From: Orlajensenia sp037404875
GTDB taxonomy: Bacteria > Actinomycetota > Actinomycetes > Actinomycetales > Microbacteriaceae
NCBI RefSeq assembly: GCF_037404875.1
Contig: NZ_JBBELO010000035.1
Location: forward strand, 4,834 to 68,833
Direction: 5' to 3'
DNA: 64,000 nucleotides
The translations under genes and the position numbers were made by a program. Position 1 is the first letter of the stretch. Every line of letters begins with the position of its first letter. Shown here piece after piece: positions 54,197-61,332 of the stretch. The notes below the pieces were generated by a model, which made no database searches, was not told where the DNA came from, and worked only from the letters and a program-made list of their open reading frames with translations.

Positions 54197-54547
54197 CTAT
54201 GCCTCCTGCGCCTCCGGACGGATGCGGGCGACCACGCCAACTCGAGCTCGACGACGCATCCGCGTCAGCATGATCGCGAGGACGTCGACCGCGACGAGGG
54301 CAACGAGCGCCAGGTGCGCTGCCAGCCACAAGAGCACGTCATGAGGGAGAAGCTGCGCAGGGTCGAAGCCGTTGAATGCTTCCGAACGCTCGACGGCCCA
54401 CTCATCGGCGATCGAATAGAGCACGAAGAACACTCCGAAGGCAACGTTGAAGACCGTCCCGGCAACCCAGAGGGCGGCGACCATCATTCGGTTGGAGGGA
54501 CGCTCGCCGGCGCGGATCGTCAGGTGTTCGTCGGGGATCTCCGCCAT
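54197..54547 (-). CDS. Two-helix membrane protein, unknown
   Basis: 116 residues from ATG 54547. Two hydrophobic stretches are MMVAALWVAGTVFNVAFGVF and DVLLWLAAHLALVALVAVDV, the second followed by a basic cluster (MRRRARVG). The acidic region between them is outside or inside depending on topology. No family recognised. Confidence 0.7.
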   Translation of the reverse strand: MAEIPDEHLTIRAGERPSNRMMVAALWVAGTVFNVAFGVFFVLYSIADEWAVERSEAFNGFDPAQLLPHDVLLWLAAHLALVALVAVDVLAIMLTRMRRRARVGVVARIRPEAQEA

Positions 54548-54662
54548 GGCACGAGAGTAGCGATAACTCTGGCGTCGGCGACGGAACCTGTCGATCGGCG
54601 CGGGGCGGACCCGGGAGCAGAAGCCCGACCGCCGGTTCCTCTCCCGATCGCGACAAGTCGGC

Positions 54663-54842
54663 CTATTGCGACGAGTCGGAAGCCGACTCCGCATTTTGCG
54701 CACGCGCCCAGCGTCGCCGACGCAGCAGTCCCCACACCACGCACGCCGCTCCCACCGCCACCGTGACGACGAGAAACCAGTCGAAGCCGAGGCCGATCGA
54801 GAAGATGATTCCGAGGGAGATCCACGATACGCCGACACTCAT
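54663..54842 (-). CDS. Small membrane protein, start uncertain (possible frameshift)
   Basis: The secure part is 59 residues (MSVGVSWISLGIIFSIGLGF, a second helix, then LLRRRRWARAQ). Coding-like sequence continues upstream in frame (GWRIGELTATGAKYPDAIPK) but without a convincing start. Another frame just upstream reads GGLMGLLVTAVGSMRRGDRD, which also looks coding. A frameshift near 54930 joining both is plausible. The tail ends in SASDSSQ. Confidence 0.5.
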   Translation of the reverse strand: MSVGVSWISLGIIFSIGLGFDWFLVVTVAVGAACVVWGLLRRRRWARAQNAESASDSSQ

Positions 54843-55041
54843 GAGCGCCGCGCCCGGCTTCCTCTTCGGGATCGCATCAGGATACTTCGCCCCTGTCGCC
54901 GTCAGTTCGCCGATCCGCCAGCCCCGCGTCCCGGTCTCCTCTGCGCATCGAACCCACCGCCGTAACCAACAGTCCCATGAGGCCGCCGGCGGCCACAAGC
55001 TGCCCAGCGATTCCTGGGCGGGCGTGTGACACAGTGGAAGG

Positions 55042-55641
55042 ATGCTGGACTCACCCATCGTCATTCGCGCCGATGATCCCCGACGGCTCGAACTCGACCA
55101 GAGCGGATGGTGGGTCATGCACCGCTCGTGGGGAGCCGAACTCGACGGGTGGGCCATCGACCAGTTGCGTCTGCGATCCATGGTCGAGGAACTGCCCGCC
55201 GATCTGACGATTCGTGAGCTCGAGGCCGAAGATGCGGGCGCCGCCTGCGTGCTCGATGCGGCGACGCTGCGGGACTACCCGGGCGGACCGGCGACCCGAC
55301 ATGAACCCCTCACAACCGAGAGCGCCCGTGTCGACTCGGCTACCAGGCGGGCGTTCGGCGTCTTTTCAGCCGACCGACTGCTCATCGCAACGACGTACAT
55401 CGACGTCGACCCGCAGACTGAGACGGCCGAGACGGACTTCACCGTCGTCCACCCGCATCGACGAGGCCAAGGACTCGGACGCGCCGTCAAGGCCCTTTCC
55501 GTTCTGACACTTCTGAAAGACGGCGTCACCCGGTTCCGTTCCGGCGGGTCGAGCGAGAACACGGCGATGCTGGCGTTGAATCGCTCACTCGGGTACGTCG
55601 TCGATGAAGAGTGGCTCACACTCGCGCCTCCTGGGCGCTGA
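55042..55641 (+). CDS. GNAT family N-acetyltransferase
   Basis: 199 residues. N-terminal part unusual (DQSGWWVMHRSWGAELDGW); C-terminal acetyl-CoA site VVHPHRRGQGLGRAVKALS and the SSENTAMLALNRSLGY helix are typical. Substrate unknown. A long spacer separates it from the divergent small membrane gene. Confidence 0.85.
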   Translation: MLDSPIVIRADDPRRLELDQSGWWVMHRSWGAELDGWAIDQLRLRSMVEELPADLTIRELEAEDAGAACVLDAATLRDYPGGPATRHEPLTTESARVDSATRRAFGVFSADRLLIATTYIDVDPQTETAETDFTVVHPHRRGQGLGRAVKALSVLTLLKDGVTRFRSGGSSENTAMLALNRSLGYVVDEEWLTLAPPGR

Positions 55642-55758
55642 CCAGCGGAGCGCGCCCGCGGCGCCCGACCTTCTCGGCGGAGTATCGATGCGCGGGCGGA
55701 TGCAGTTACCCTCGCCAGCGCATCGAGACTCCGCCGAGCGAAACACGTCCGGATGCGG

Positions 55759-56373
55759 CTAGCGCAGCACTCGATAGTGCAGGTGGGTGACCCCGCTCTC
55801 CCCTTCGAGCACGCGCGTGCGCTCCAACTGCACCTGCTCTGCGGCGAGGTTCTCGAACAACCGCCTCCCCTGACCCAAGAGCACCGGGATCACGTGCAGC
55901 TCGAGTTCGTCCAGGATCCCGGCGGCCAGGGCCTGTTGGGCGAGCGCTGCTCCGTGCACGAGCACGTTCCTCTCGCCCGCAGCCTGTCGGGCTCGACGGA
56001 AGGCGTCCTCGACGTCAGCGACATAGGTGACCAGGGGCCAGGATGCGATGTCGAGCGCGGGCGCGTGCCGGCTGACGATGAAGATGGGCACGCCGTCGTG
56101 ATGGTCGCCACCCCATCCATTCGCCGCCTCGAAGGTTCCGCGCCCGGCGACGACGGCCCCGGTCTCCATGAATTGCGAAACCATCCGCCCGTTCACCCCG
56201 CTGGCCGAGACGATCGCAGCCGCGCTGTCGCTGCCTCCCCCTCGCCCCGGGTCTTCGAACAGCCATTCATGCAGGCGTTCACCGCCGTCGCCCAGGCCAT
56301 TGTCGGGGCCCTCGTGAGGACCGGTGATGAACCCGTCGAGAGAGATCGACATGTCCAGGACGGTGGCGCCCAT
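55759..56373 (-). CDS. Dihydrofolate-reductase-fold (RibD C-terminal) protein
   Basis: 204 residues. VLDMSISLDGFITGPHEGPD, AVVAGRGTFEAANGW, NVLVHGAALAQQALAAG and LHVIPVLLGQGRRLFE define the RibD_C/DHFR-like family. Usually NADPH-dependent reductases of unassigned substrate; not expected to be the essential folate enzyme. Confidence 0.88.
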   Translation of the reverse strand: MGATVLDMSISLDGFITGPHEGPDNGLGDGGERLHEWLFEDPGRGGGSDSAAAIVSASGVNGRMVSQFMETGAVVAGRGTFEAANGWGGDHHDGVPIFIVSRHAPALDIASWPLVTYVADVEDAFRRARQAAGERNVLVHGAALAQQALAAGILDELELHVIPVLLGQGRRLFENLAAEQVQLERTRVLEGESGVTHLHYRVLR

Positions 56374-56441
56374 GCCATCACTTCCTTCTGATCGGATGTC
56401 GCAACTGTTCCGTCGCGCACCGTCGCTGGGCGGCGGAGCCC

Positions 56442-56810
56442 TTACGTCGCCTCGGTGTCGAACGGCGTCGGCCCGGATGCGGCCGCACCTGTAGCGCCGG
56501 CAGCGGCGGGCACCGCCGTGCTCGCCCGCGACAAGGTCGGCGCCGGCCGTGCGGGCTCGTCGTCGAGCAGCGCCTCGCGGATGATGCGGCGCGGGTCGTA
56601 CTGCCGCGGGTCCATCTTCTTCCAGTCGACGTCGTCGAACTCCGGACCCATCTCCTCGCGCATGCGGTCTTTCGCGCCGTTCGCCATGTCGCGCAACTGG
56701 CGAACCAGGCGGCCGAGCTGCGCCGCGTAGTGCGGCAGCTTCTCCGGCCCGAGAACGAAGACGGCGATGACCCCGATGAGCAGGATCTTCTCGAAGGTCA
56801 GGCCGAACAT
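56442..56810 (-). CDS. tatB: Sec-independent protein translocase TatB
   Basis: 122 residues from ATG 56810. MFGLTFEKILLIGVIAVFVL is the TatB/TatA signature: membrane helix, GPEKLP hinge (ending ...FVLGPEKLP) and amphipathic helix LGRLVRQLRDMANGAKDRMR. An acidic linker and an Ala-rich tail follow. It is divergent from the O-methyltransferase gene, as in mycobacteria (Rv1224/Rv1220c neighbourhood). Confidence 0.9.
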   Translation of the reverse strand: MFGLTFEKILLIGVIAVFVLGPEKLPHYAAQLGRLVRQLRDMANGAKDRMREEMGPEFDDVDWKKMDPRQYDPRRIIREALLDDEPARPAPTLSRASTAVPAAAGATGAAASGPTPFDTEAT

Positions 56811-56936
56811 GCCCTCAGGATAGCCGGTCGTCCCCGGCAATTCGCCGGAAGAAGCCGGTGCGGGCGGCGAGGCAGCGATCGGCTCGTCATCCCTCGCCCT
56901 AGGCTGTGAGGCAACCCTCGAGACTCGGGAGCGCAG

Positions 56937-57569
56937 GTGTCCGACAAAGACCTCAACTGGAAGTACGCCGATGACGTCGTCGTCGAGCCGGAAGCCATCG
57001 CGGCGGCGCGCCAGCAGTCCATGGAACTGGGCATCGAACCGGTCTCGCCCGCCGTCGGAGCGCAGCTCGCGGTGATCGCAGCCGCTCACTCGGCGAGCGC
57101 CATCATCGAGATCGGGACGGGAGTCGGCCTCTCGGGCATGTGGCTGCTCGCCGGAGCACCGCAGGCCACGCTCACCTCGATCGACGTCGAGCTCGACCAC
57201 CAGCATCACGCGCGCGCCAACTTCGTCGAGGCCGGCATCCCGGCCAACCGCGTGCGCCTGATCGCGGGCCGGGCGAGCGAGGTGCTGCCCCGCATGAACG
57301 AGAACTCCTACGACGTCGTACTGGTGGATGCCGACCCGCAGTCGGTCATCGAATACGTCGAGCACGCCCTGCGGCTGGCCCGGCCCGGCGGAAGCGTGCT
57401 GGTGCCGCATGCCCTCTGGCGGGGGCGTGTCGCCAACCCGGCGCAGCGCGACGAGGTCGCCAGCGGCTTCCGTTCGCTCATCAGTGAGATCAGCGCGTCG
57501 ACGGCCGTGCTCAGCGCCCTCTCGCCAGCCGGTGACGGACTGCTGCAAATCTCGAAGCTGCACGCCTGA
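56937..57569 (+). CDS. O-methyltransferase (MDMC/Rv1220c type)
   Basis: 210 residues, GTG start. The catechol-O-methyltransferase-like pattern is AIIEIGTGVGLSGMWLLAG, SIDVELDHQHHARANF, and YDVVLVDADPQSVIEYV with the metal-binding Asp pair. Natural substrate unknown. Confidence 0.9.
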   Translation: MSDKDLNWKYADDVVVEPEAIAAARQQSMELGIEPVSPAVGAQLAVIAAAHSASAIIEIGTGVGLSGMWLLAGAPQATLTSIDVELDHQHHARANFVEAGIPANRVRLIAGRASEVLPRMNENSYDVVLVDADPQSVIEYVEHALRLARPGGSVLVPHALWRGRVANPAQRDEVASGFRSLISEISASTAVLSALSPAGDGLLQISKLHA

Positions 57570-57597
57570 ACCCTCCGGGGCCGGGCGATCAGACGAC

Positions 57598-57631
57598 TGA
57601 TGCCCTGGGTGCGTAGGCACTCAGGGCATCA
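57598..57631. terminator. Bidirectional hairpin between convergent genes
   Basis: A perfect 10-bp stem TGATGCCCTG / CAGGGCATCA with a 14-base loop lies 28 bases after the O-methyltransferase stop and 21 bases past the stop of the convergent DUF3117 gene. It can serve both transcripts. Confidence 0.75.
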
Positions 57632-57652
57632 GGTGAATCAGTGAGCCGGCTC

Positions 57653-57823
57653 TCAGGCCGCGACGACTTTCGCAAGCGCATCGTGAAGCTCTTTCGCTTC
57701 AGCGTCGTTGACAGACACGACCAGACGCCCCCCGCCTTCCAGCGGAACGCGCACGATGATCAGGCGTCCCTCTTTCACAGCTTCCATTGGTCCGTCTCCG
57801 GTCCGTGGCTTCATCGCCGCCAT
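57653..57823 (-). CDS. DUF3117 family small protein
   Basis: 56 residues, too short for most gene callers but strongly conserved. The start MAAMKPRTGDGPMEAVKEGR and the core RVPLEGGGRLVVSV match actinobacterial DUF3117 (Rv1211 in M. tuberculosis). The ATG follows GGGGAG with 4-base spacing (GAAAGGGGAGCTC). Function unknown; the position between the O-methyltransferase and dapE fits the conserved order. Confidence 0.95.
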   Translation of the reverse strand: MAAMKPRTGDGPMEAVKEGRLIIVRVPLEGGGRLVVSVNDAEAKELHDALAKVVAA

Positions 57824-57919
57824 TGAGCTCCCCTTTCGTGGCTAGACAGGTCCATTATCCCCTGTCGCTGGGAGTTCTGCGAAATCGTCGACCGCCCCAG
57901 AACGTGCGAGGCAACCCCA

Positions 57920-59194
57920 TCACGGGGGTGACCAGTCGTAGCCGTCCACTCCCCAGGCGATGAGCAGCCAGCCCCATTGCAGCAGGATGCCGATGAGGAT
58001 GAGCCCCGCACGATAGAGCCGCGAGCGCGGTTGGGCGAGGGCGCCGAGCAGGGGGAAGAACGGCATCAGGAGCCGGAACGTGCTCGACTGCGGGAAGAAC
58101 ACCGCGAGCAGGTAGAGAGCGTAGCTGGCCGTCCAGATGCGCAGGTCGACGCCGAGCCGGCGCACCGCAGGCAGGAAGAGGGCGGCGAAGAACGCGGCGA
58201 TGAGCACGAGCACGCCGATCACCCCGGCGATGGTCTGGAGGGGCTCCTTTGCACCGACGAATCCGAGCCACCAGTGGGCGCCCTGGAACCAGGCGGTGAA
58301 GGGAACCAGGTCCACGTAACCGATGTAGGGCATCCGCCACGCCAGCTCCGTGTCGGTGTAGGCATTGGGGACCCCGGTGACCGCCCAGGCGAGGGCCGGC
58401 CACGCCACGCCCATCAGCGCACTGAACACGGCAACGGATGCCGCCCCGAGCTGCTGCTTCACCGGGAACGGTTCGTGGGCCCGACGCAGGTAGCGCACGA
58501 GGGTATGCAGGGCGAGCGTGAGCGCAAAGGCGAGGCCAGTCGGGCGGGTCAGCGTCATGACGAACACCACGGGAACGAGCCAGGCGTAGTGCCGCCGCAC
58601 GAGCAGCAGGAGGGCGAGCGCGAGCAGGAAGAGGCCCATCGACTCGGCGTAGGCCACCTGGAACATCGGGGAAAGCGGCGCGAAGCAGAGCAGTGCGACC
58701 GCGAACAGGGCCGTCGAGCTGCCGAGCCGCGGAGCGAGCAGGCGATGGAAGAGGAGTGCCGTGCCGAGTCCGAAGACCAGCGACACGAAGATCGCCACCC
58801 CCTCCCACGACAGCCCCGACACGAGCATGAGGGCGCGCACGAGGAAGGGGTAGGCCGGCATGAAGGCCCACGCGTTCTCGGCGACATGCACGCCGTCGGC
58901 GAGCGGGATCTCGGTCGGATAGCCGCTGTACGCGATGATCTCGTACCAGCGACCGTCCCAGATGTTGGCGAACGCGCCGTAGGGCGGATGCGGCCCGGTC
59001 CAGGGATTCTGGCCCTGCACGCTCGCCAGGGCGAGCATCATCGCCGTGGTCACGAGTCGAGAGAGCGCATAGACGAGAAGCACCCTCGCCCACCAGGGCA
59101 GCCACCTCCAGCGGGCGGCGAGAGCGACCGGCAGCATCCGCGGCTCGGGACCACCGGTACCCGAGCCGGTTGCCCTCAGCGTGCGTTCAGCCAT
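57920..59194 (-). CDS. Integral membrane mannosyltransferase-like protein (PIG-V/GT-C type)
   Basis: 424 residues from ATG 59194, which lies 19 bases inside dapE. Around ten membrane helices are seen. A first extracytoplasmic loop carries IWDGRWYEIIAYSGYP, where the WDGxWY acidic position fits GT-C and PIG-V enzymes, and later AYAESMGLFLLAL. Such proteins transfer sugar from a polyprenyl-phosphate donor to lipid or protein. Substrate unknown. Transcription follows dapE. Confidence 0.8.
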   Translation of the reverse strand: MAERTLRATGSGTGGPEPRMLPVALAARWRWLPWWARVLLVYALSRLVTTAMMLALASVQGQNPWTGPHPPYGAFANIWDGRWYEIIAYSGYPTEIPLADGVHVAENAWAFMPAYPFLVRALMLVSGLSWEGVAIFVSLVFGLGTALLFHRLLAPRLGSSTALFAVALLCFAPLSPMFQVAYAESMGLFLLALALLLLVRRHYAWLVPVVFVMTLTRPTGLAFALTLALHTLVRYLRRAHEPFPVKQQLGAASVAVFSALMGVAWPALAWAVTGVPNAYTDTELAWRMPYIGYVDLVPFTAWFQGAHWWLGFVGAKEPLQTIAGVIGVLVLIAAFFAALFLPAVRRLGVDLRIWTASYALYLLAVFFPQSSTFRLLMPFFPLLGALAQPRSRLYRAGLILIGILLQWGWLLIAWGVDGYDWSPP

Positions 59195-60273
59195 GTGCGC
59201 AGGGCGCGCTCGCACTCGACGATCTGCGAGAGCAGCACCCGCTCGTCGTCGGCGTGCGCCTTGAGCGGATCACCGGGTCCGTAGTTCACGGCAGGGATGC
59301 CGAGGGCGCTGAAGCGCGCGACGTCGGTCCAGCCGTACTTGGGCCGAGCGGCCGCACCGACGGACGCCACGAACTGCTGGGCCAGCGGTGCGTTCAATCC
59401 GGGCCGCGCGCCTTCGGCCTCGTCGAGCACGACGAACTCGTAGCCGGGGAAGAGTGCGCGTACGTGCTCGATCGCCTCCGCCACGCTGCGGCTCGGCGCG
59501 AAGCGGTAGTTCACGTGCAGCGCGGCCTCGTCGGGGATCACGTTGCCGGCCACCCCGCCACGGATGCCGACCGCGTTCAGGCCCTCGCGGTAGACCAGGC
59601 CATCGACGTCGACGGATCGGGGTTCGTACGCGTCGAGGGTGGCCAAAGCCGGCGCGAGCTTGTGGATGGCGTTCTCGCCCACCCACGATCGGGCGGAGTG
59701 CGCACGCACGCCGCTCGCACGCAGTTCGAAGCGCAGGTTGCCGTTGCAGCCGCCCTCGACCGCGCTGGCCGATGGCTCCCCCAGGATGGCGAAGTCGCCG
59801 TTCATGAGATCGGGACGGTTGCGTGCGAGCCGGCCCAGTCCGTTGAGGTCTGCGGAGACCTCCTCGTGGTCGTAGAAGATCCAGGTGATGTCGACGACCG
59901 GATCGACGAGTTCGACGGCAAGGGCCAGCTGCACCGCGACCCCCGCCTTCATGTCGACGGTGCCCCGGCCCCAGAGGTAGTCCTTGCCGTCGATGGTCTC
60001 GAAGCGGGTGGGCACGTTGCCGTTGATGGGGACGGTGTCGATGTGGCCCGCGATCACGACACGCTGCGCGCGCCCCAGTTGCGTGCGCGCCACGACGCAG
60101 TCCCCGTCACGCACGACCTCGAGATGAGCCAGCGGAGCCAGCAGGTTCTCGATCGCATCGGCGAGAACGGCCTCATCGCCCGATTCCGACCGGATGTCGC
60201 ACAGCACCCGGGTGAGTTCGACCACACCGGCCGAGACGTCGAGCACGGGAGAATCGGCGGCAGTCGAGGGCAT
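59176..60273 (-). CDS. dapE: Succinyl-diaminopimelate desuccinylase
   Basis: 365 residues. M20 metallopeptidase: AGHIDTVPINGN and WGRGTVDMKAGVAV give the first metal ligands, FYDHEEVSAD the catalytic Glu pair, and LGEPSASAVEGGCNGN the actinobacterial DapE pattern, with VNYGPGDPLKAHADDE for the last His. It removes succinate from N-succinyl-LL-diaminopimelate in the lysine/peptidoglycan pathway. Divergent from dapD, 45 bases apart. Confidence 0.93.
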   Translation of the reverse strand: MPSTAADSPVLDVSAGVVELTRVLCDIRSESGDEAVLADAIENLLAPLAHLEVVRDGDCVVARTQLGRAQRVVIAGHIDTVPINGNVPTRFETIDGKDYLWGRGTVDMKAGVAVQLALAVELVDPVVDITWIFYDHEEVSADLNGLGRLARNRPDLMNGDFAILGEPSASAVEGGCNGNLRFELRASGVRAHSARSWVGENAIHKLAPALATLDAYEPRSVDVDGLVYREGLNAVGIRGGVAGNVIPDEAALHVNYRFAPSRSVAEAIEHVRALFPGYEFVVLDEAEGARPGLNAPLAQQFVASVGAAARPKYGWTDVARFSALGIPAVNYGPGDPLKAHADDERVLLSQIVECERALRTWLNAR

Positions 60274-60318
60274 GCGCCCAGCCTACCGACGCCCCGTCGC
60301 CCCGTTACGCTGGGGAAC

Positions 60319-61266
60319 ATGACCGATACGGCACCCGCAGCACGGTTCGCATGGGGCTTCGGCGTGGCGACCATCGCCGCCGACGGCACCGTGCTCGACA
60401 CCTGGTTCCCCAGCCCAGCCCTCGGCGAGCCGGCAGCGGTGGAGCCGCCTGCCGAGCTCGCGGCCGCGGTCGGGCCGGACGAGCGGCGCGACGTGCATCT
60501 CGAACTCGTGACGGCCGAGATCGACCTCGACGCGCCGCCGGCGTCGACTCCGGATGCCTACCTGCGGCTGCACCTGCTCTCCCACCTGCTCGTGCGACCC
60601 AACAGCATCAACCTCGACGGCATCTTCGGCCACCTGCCGAACGTCCTGTTCACGAACGCCGGCCCCGTTCACCCCGACGACTTCGCCCGCCTGCGCCTCG
60701 GGCTGCAGCGCGCGGGAATCCATCCCGTCGGCCTCGACAAGTTCCCTCGGCTCACCGACTACGTCGTACCCGAGCGGGTGCGCATCGCGGATGCCGCGCG
60801 CGTTCGTCTCGGGGCGCATCTGGCGCCCGGCACCACCGTCATGCACGAGGGCTTCGTGAACTTCAACGCGGGAACGCTCGGCGCCTCGATGGTCGAGGGC
60901 CGCATCTCGCAGGGCGTCATCGTCGACGAGGACAGCGACATCGGCGGAGGCGCCTCGATCATGGGAACCCTCTCGGGAGGCGGAACCCAGCGCATCAGCA
61001 TCGGCCGCCGCGCGCTGCTCGGAGCCAACTCCGGCATCGGCATCTCCATCGGCGACGACAGCGTCGTCGAGGCGGGGCTCTACGTGACCGCGGGCACCAA
61101 GGTGAACGTCATCGATCCCGACACCAAGACCGTGACGGCGGCCAAGGCCGCGGAGCTCTCGGGGCTGGCTGGCCTGCTCTTCCGCCGGAACTCCCTCACG
61201 GGGGCGGTCGAGGTGCTGCCCCGAGCCGGCGCCGGCGTGAGCCTGAACGCCGCACTGCACGCCTGA
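60319..61266 (+). CDS. dapD: Tetrahydrodipicolinate N-succinyltransferase
   Basis: 315 residues from ATG 60319. Hexapeptide-repeat left-handed beta helix: GAHLAPGTTVMHEGFVNFNA, DEDSDIGGGASIMGTLSGGG and GANSGIGISIGDD. This is the actinobacterial DapD type (Rv1201c). It makes N-succinyl-2-amino-6-oxopimelate for the succinylase branch of lysine/DAP synthesis, paired with dapE across a shared promoter region. Confidence 0.95.
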   Translation: MTDTAPAARFAWGFGVATIAADGTVLDTWFPSPALGEPAAVEPPAELAAAVGPDERRDVHLELVTAEIDLDAPPASTPDAYLRLHLLSHLLVRPNSINLDGIFGHLPNVLFTNAGPVHPDDFARLRLGLQRAGIHPVGLDKFPRLTDYVVPERVRIADAARVRLGAHLAPGTTVMHEGFVNFNAGTLGASMVEGRISQGVIVDEDSDIGGGASIMGTLSGGGTQRISIGRRALLGANSGIGISIGDDSVVEAGLYVTAGTKVNVIDPDTKTVTAAKAAELSGLAGLLFRRNSLTGAVEVLPRAGAGVSLNAALHA

Positions 61267-61332
61267 ACGAGAGGCTCCCTCCTATCGGGTAGTGTGCGAG
61301 TCTGCAGCGTCACGAGGAAGTGAAGGAGCACC

